From assembly GCA_958299035.1 (NCBI GenBank), contig CATQJL010000316.1:26914012-26978011 (forward strand): a stretch of DNA of 64,000 nt. The letters run 5' to 3'. Below the pieces are notes generated by a model, which was given only the letters and a program-made list of their open reading frames with translations, searched no databases and was not told the origin of the DNA. Position numbers and translations under genes: made by a program. Shown one piece after another: positions 61,463 to 64,000 of the stretch. The DNA is from Cylicocyclus nassatus. Lineage: Eukaryota > Nematoda > Chromadorea > Rhabditida > Strongylidae. Position 1 is the first letter of the stretch. Every line of letters starts with the position of its first letter.

Positions 61463-61926
61463 CAAGGGAAGTGTCAGAACTCGCAGTGGCCTTTTGACAT
61501 GAAATGGGTATCATCTGAAGCAGCTTGAAATGCTGATTCCAAAACAGCCTTTCTTAGCTGTAGAACTAATCTAGGACGAGAGTTATTGAATTTAATTTGC
61601 GGGAAATTTACAACGCTGAGAATAGCCAAAAATTAAAGCGAACATTTTTTTGGGCTCAAACATAGATGAAACAGTCCATCAATGTTCAACGTAATTCTAT
61701 GTCTTCATCAAAGTCATGCTGTGATGCTTAAACAAGCATTTGAAAGGTTCCCGTGATCACAGAGTACTTCAAACAATGTAGAATTTAATGTTTAAAATGC
61801 CCATAACTCGCGACCCAGATCAGTTCTGCAGCTAAGAGAGTTTGTTTTGGAATCAGCATTTCAAGCTGCTTAAGATGGTACCCATCCCATGTCAAAAGGC
61901 CACTGCGACTTCTGACACTTCCCTTG
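61463..61926. mobile_element. Foldback MITE, TCA target duplication
   Basis: Ends CAAGGGAAGTGTCAGAAGTC-type, inverted with one or two changes, flanked by TCA (61460-61462, 61927-61929). Arms of about 150 bp share GCAGTGGCCTTTTGACATG and AGCTGCTT. Sister copies at 56621 and, more distantly, 4113. Confidence 0.8.
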
Positions 61927-62560
61927 TCAGAAAAACCATTAGCAAAAAAGAAAGTTAGATCCGGAATCACGCTCCAAGACGAGTGTAATGGTATGAGTCT
62001 TATCTCAGGAAGCCGCGGACGCTGAATATCCCTCTGTGAGAAACCTGAGTGCGCGCGCAATGGCTGCAAATTCATCGACAACGATCACGCAGAGCCCTAT
62101 AGAGCATTCAGTTGAGCGCATAGTGTTCGTCTATAAATCTTTTGAGTATATGTTTGTCCCATTAGTGAGAAACTCAGTATAGCAACGTATTTCTAAAAAA
62201 AATATTAGACAAGGAACTCCTCTTTGGACGAAAATACTCAACCAGAACCCTTTTCAATTTATACGGCATTTCGGACTGTAACTTTATAAGTTAATATAGA
62301 TAGGGAAACCATTCCGCACAGTGTTATCTTTTTAAGCTATGTCTATCTTGATTTTTTTTCATGATTTTCATATCTGTCGACCTTTTCTTCTCAAGCCAAA
62401 GCGAGCTTAGTTTGCCCAAACCAAATGTTTCTCCTCCTTTAGTTTTCACATGTAAAGTTGTACACCTGGAACTGCAAATTAATTCGTAAAACCTTACTGC
62501 TTGTTTCACCATACTAGAAAGTATCTAGAACATTTCTTGTGAGCGAGATGTCGCAAAATA

Positions 62561-63079
62561 TTAGGTTGTCCCAAAAGTTCTGTCGGTTTTTTCATACGAC
62601 TATAAAACCACGCACAATAAAGAGCTAAATGAGTTTCAACATGCATTCAGTGCAACTTCTCCTTCTCCTTCTTATGGATACATTTTCGAACCCAATCCTA
62701 CACGCGTTTTTCTATAGATGCCAAAATTCTTTACCCGTCAATTTTCTCTGTTCAAAGTTCGGCTTTTCTTCAAAATTTTCACTCCATTTTCGGCAAGGGT
62801 TAAGCATGGTGCAAATGAAGCAAATCTCGTACTATATGGCAACGTTTTTACGTCCCCTATGCTGTTTTTGGCTTCAAAAAGTTATTTTTCCGAAGGTCTC
62901 TATTTTTGGCAAAGTCATGAAACACGCATCTGCAGCAAAAACATGAAAGCTTTAGTAGTTTCTGCGAACTCAAACTCAAATTTCATTAAACATTATTGAT
63001 ACCTAGGTCGCCTATGAATTGGTGTTCGTGAGTTTCAGTGATCGTTGAAAAAACCGACAAAACTTTAGGGACAACCTAA
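62561..63079. mobile_element. Mariner-type MITE, family A short copy
   Basis: Ends TTAGGTTGTCCCAAAAGTTC and its inverse (TTAGGTTGTCCCTAAAGTT), TA on both sides (62559-62560, 63080-63081). Matches the first about 430 bp and the last about 60 bp of 51466-52344, so it is an internally deleted relative. It ends 191 bp before the start codon of the 3' gene. Confidence 0.8.
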
Positions 63080-63270
63080 TATAATAAACATATCCTCGCC
63101 CGCTTGTGCCTAGTAGTTTTTACGTACTTTCTGGATATAAATCAATCGCATTTATCGCCTCTGCAAATCTTAAGCGTGCATTGCTTGATTACAAAACTAA
63201 TTATGATTTTAAGTTTATAATCAGGTTTGGATTAGACCAGCCCTCGTATCCTCAAAGACCACGTTTCCTC

Positions 63271-64000
63271 ATGGACGAGTCACAGTCGAGCCGAACGAGC
63301 CCTGCTCGCCGTCTTTCCATGGATAGCACAACTACTAGTGAATTTGAAGTTGTCTCTCGCGAACGTTCCCCTTCGGGAAGTACTGTTGAAGGTTTGCTTT
63401 AACTCCGGCATGTTGCTATCAGTACACCTAGATTTGGTGCTCACACAAATCTGGGTACCTGGGTTACGTGGAAACCGAATGGGAGGGCATAACGAAGCCA
63501 TTGCGCAAGCCGCAGCTCATATGACGCAAGTGAAAATTTGATTCATTCGAAGTCTTGCTCAGTACCGTACTTTCTTTTCCTTTAGCGAACCAATCTGCGT
63601 ACTCACTACCGTGCTGGGTGAGAATTCAGAGTTGATTTCTCTACTACGAATGAATCCACAAAAGTTGTCGCTCGGATACTGGCTTAATTGAGCATTAGTA
63701 TGAGTTCCGCATGAGAAATTCAGATATCACAATTACCTGGACACTTTGAGGTGACCAAAAAATTGGATCCATAATCTGCTAAAACTTGCAGAACCTCATC
63801 TCTTTTGAAACGGGTATAACTGAATAGATCATTTGATTCAAAAAAGTAGCAGAATCAGTTAATGGAGCTTTAACCACGCGATTTGCAGTTTTGCGTACGT
63901 TGATTATTTCGTATTGCAGTCAAGTGAGGAAATTTTTCAGAAAGTGGACCGTCGAGTCACTCCAGAACTCTCAACTTTTGCTAGTCATACAAGACTCATC
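63271..64000 (+). CDS. Unidentified Ser-rich protein, N-terminal three exons (3'-partial)
   Basis: Exons 63271-63391, 63586-63617 and 63921-64000 join in phase with GT-AG introns (GTTTGC, GTGAGA donors; TCCTTTAG, TATTGCAG acceptors) and give 77 complete codons. The start ATG (MDESQSSRTSPARRLSMDS) is chosen as the first in the exon; a possible acceptor AG lies at 63223-63224, 46 bp upstream. The N-terminus is disordered-looking, rich in Ser, Thr and Arg, and has an RRLS basophilic kinase-type motif. It continues ANQSAYSLPCWSSEEIFQKV and then a more ordered-looking stretch. I do not recognise the family and assign no function. Support is the phase-consistent splicing and protein-like composition. 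Confidence 0.6.

Larger units (their letters stand above)
35703..63270. other. Gene-poor region rich in foldback elements
   Basis: No exon chain or known domain was recognised on either strand. Elements at 36424, 39065, 39507, 41670, 44925, 48390, 51466, 52545, 54748, 56621, 56667, 57937, 58320, 60305, 61463 and 62561 are listed separately. I see nothing definite in 42900-44000, 45740-46480, 46620-48380, 48510-50440, 53240-54740, 58650-60300, 60660-61460 and 61930-62560, apart from the tRNA-like trace at 60880. Confidence 0.6.

Noticed and set aside
1..64000. CRISPR arrays, operons of bacterial type, rRNA genes
   Set aside because: No evenly spaced direct repeats with unique spacers, no bacterial gene packing, and no rRNA core motifs were seen.

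Overview
The window reads as nuclear DNA of a rhabditid-type (probably clade V) nematode. Genes are split by GT-AG introns with short TTTCAG/TTTTAG-like acceptors, intergenic DNA is AT-rich, one gene begins 3 bp after a TTTTCAG acceptor (trans-splice-like), and the neuropeptide receptor and mariner-type ends are of kinds common in nematodes. No bacterial, organellar or rRNA sequence was seen. The species cannot be fixed from the sequence alone. Large MITE-filled introns and intergenic gaps argue against a compact Caenorhabditis elegans-like genome.

Layout. (1) 1-5854, + strand: the 3' part of the glucosidase II beta-subunit gene, 13 exons, joined here by hand with all reading phases consistent. 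It holds two LDLa-like cysteine modules, two EF-hand loops, an acidic coiled coil and a C-terminal MRH lectin domain, and ends in -HAEL. The signal peptide lies before the window. (2) 5855-23883: no recognisable gene, many small terminal-inverted-repeat elements. (3) 23884-35702, + strand: a complete 13-exon, 452-residue peptide GPCR of the FMRFamide-receptor-like kind. (4) 35703-63270: no recognisable gene, but large foldback (palindromic) DNA elements. (5) 63271-64000, + strand: the first three exons of an unidentified Ser-rich protein that runs off the window.

The non-coding DNA is the most distinctive part. About 30 non-autonomous elements can be bounded by inverted ends, and many also by target-site duplications (TSDs): 8 bp (hAT-like: 13358, 14455, 36424, 41670, 60305), 3 bp (Harbinger-like: 433, 4113, 16131, 31271, 39065, 39507, 48390, 61463), TTAA (328, 3040, 3080, 6203, 27070) and TA (mariner-like: 13229, 25073, 31786, 51466, 52545, 54748, 62561). 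Several are long palindromes, and elements are nested up to three deep. None carries a transposase that I can recognise.

The three genes show no evident functional connection. Glucosidase II beta acts in N-glycan trimming in the ER, the GPCR in neuropeptide signalling, and the third gene is unknown. The large gaps do not suggest an operon.
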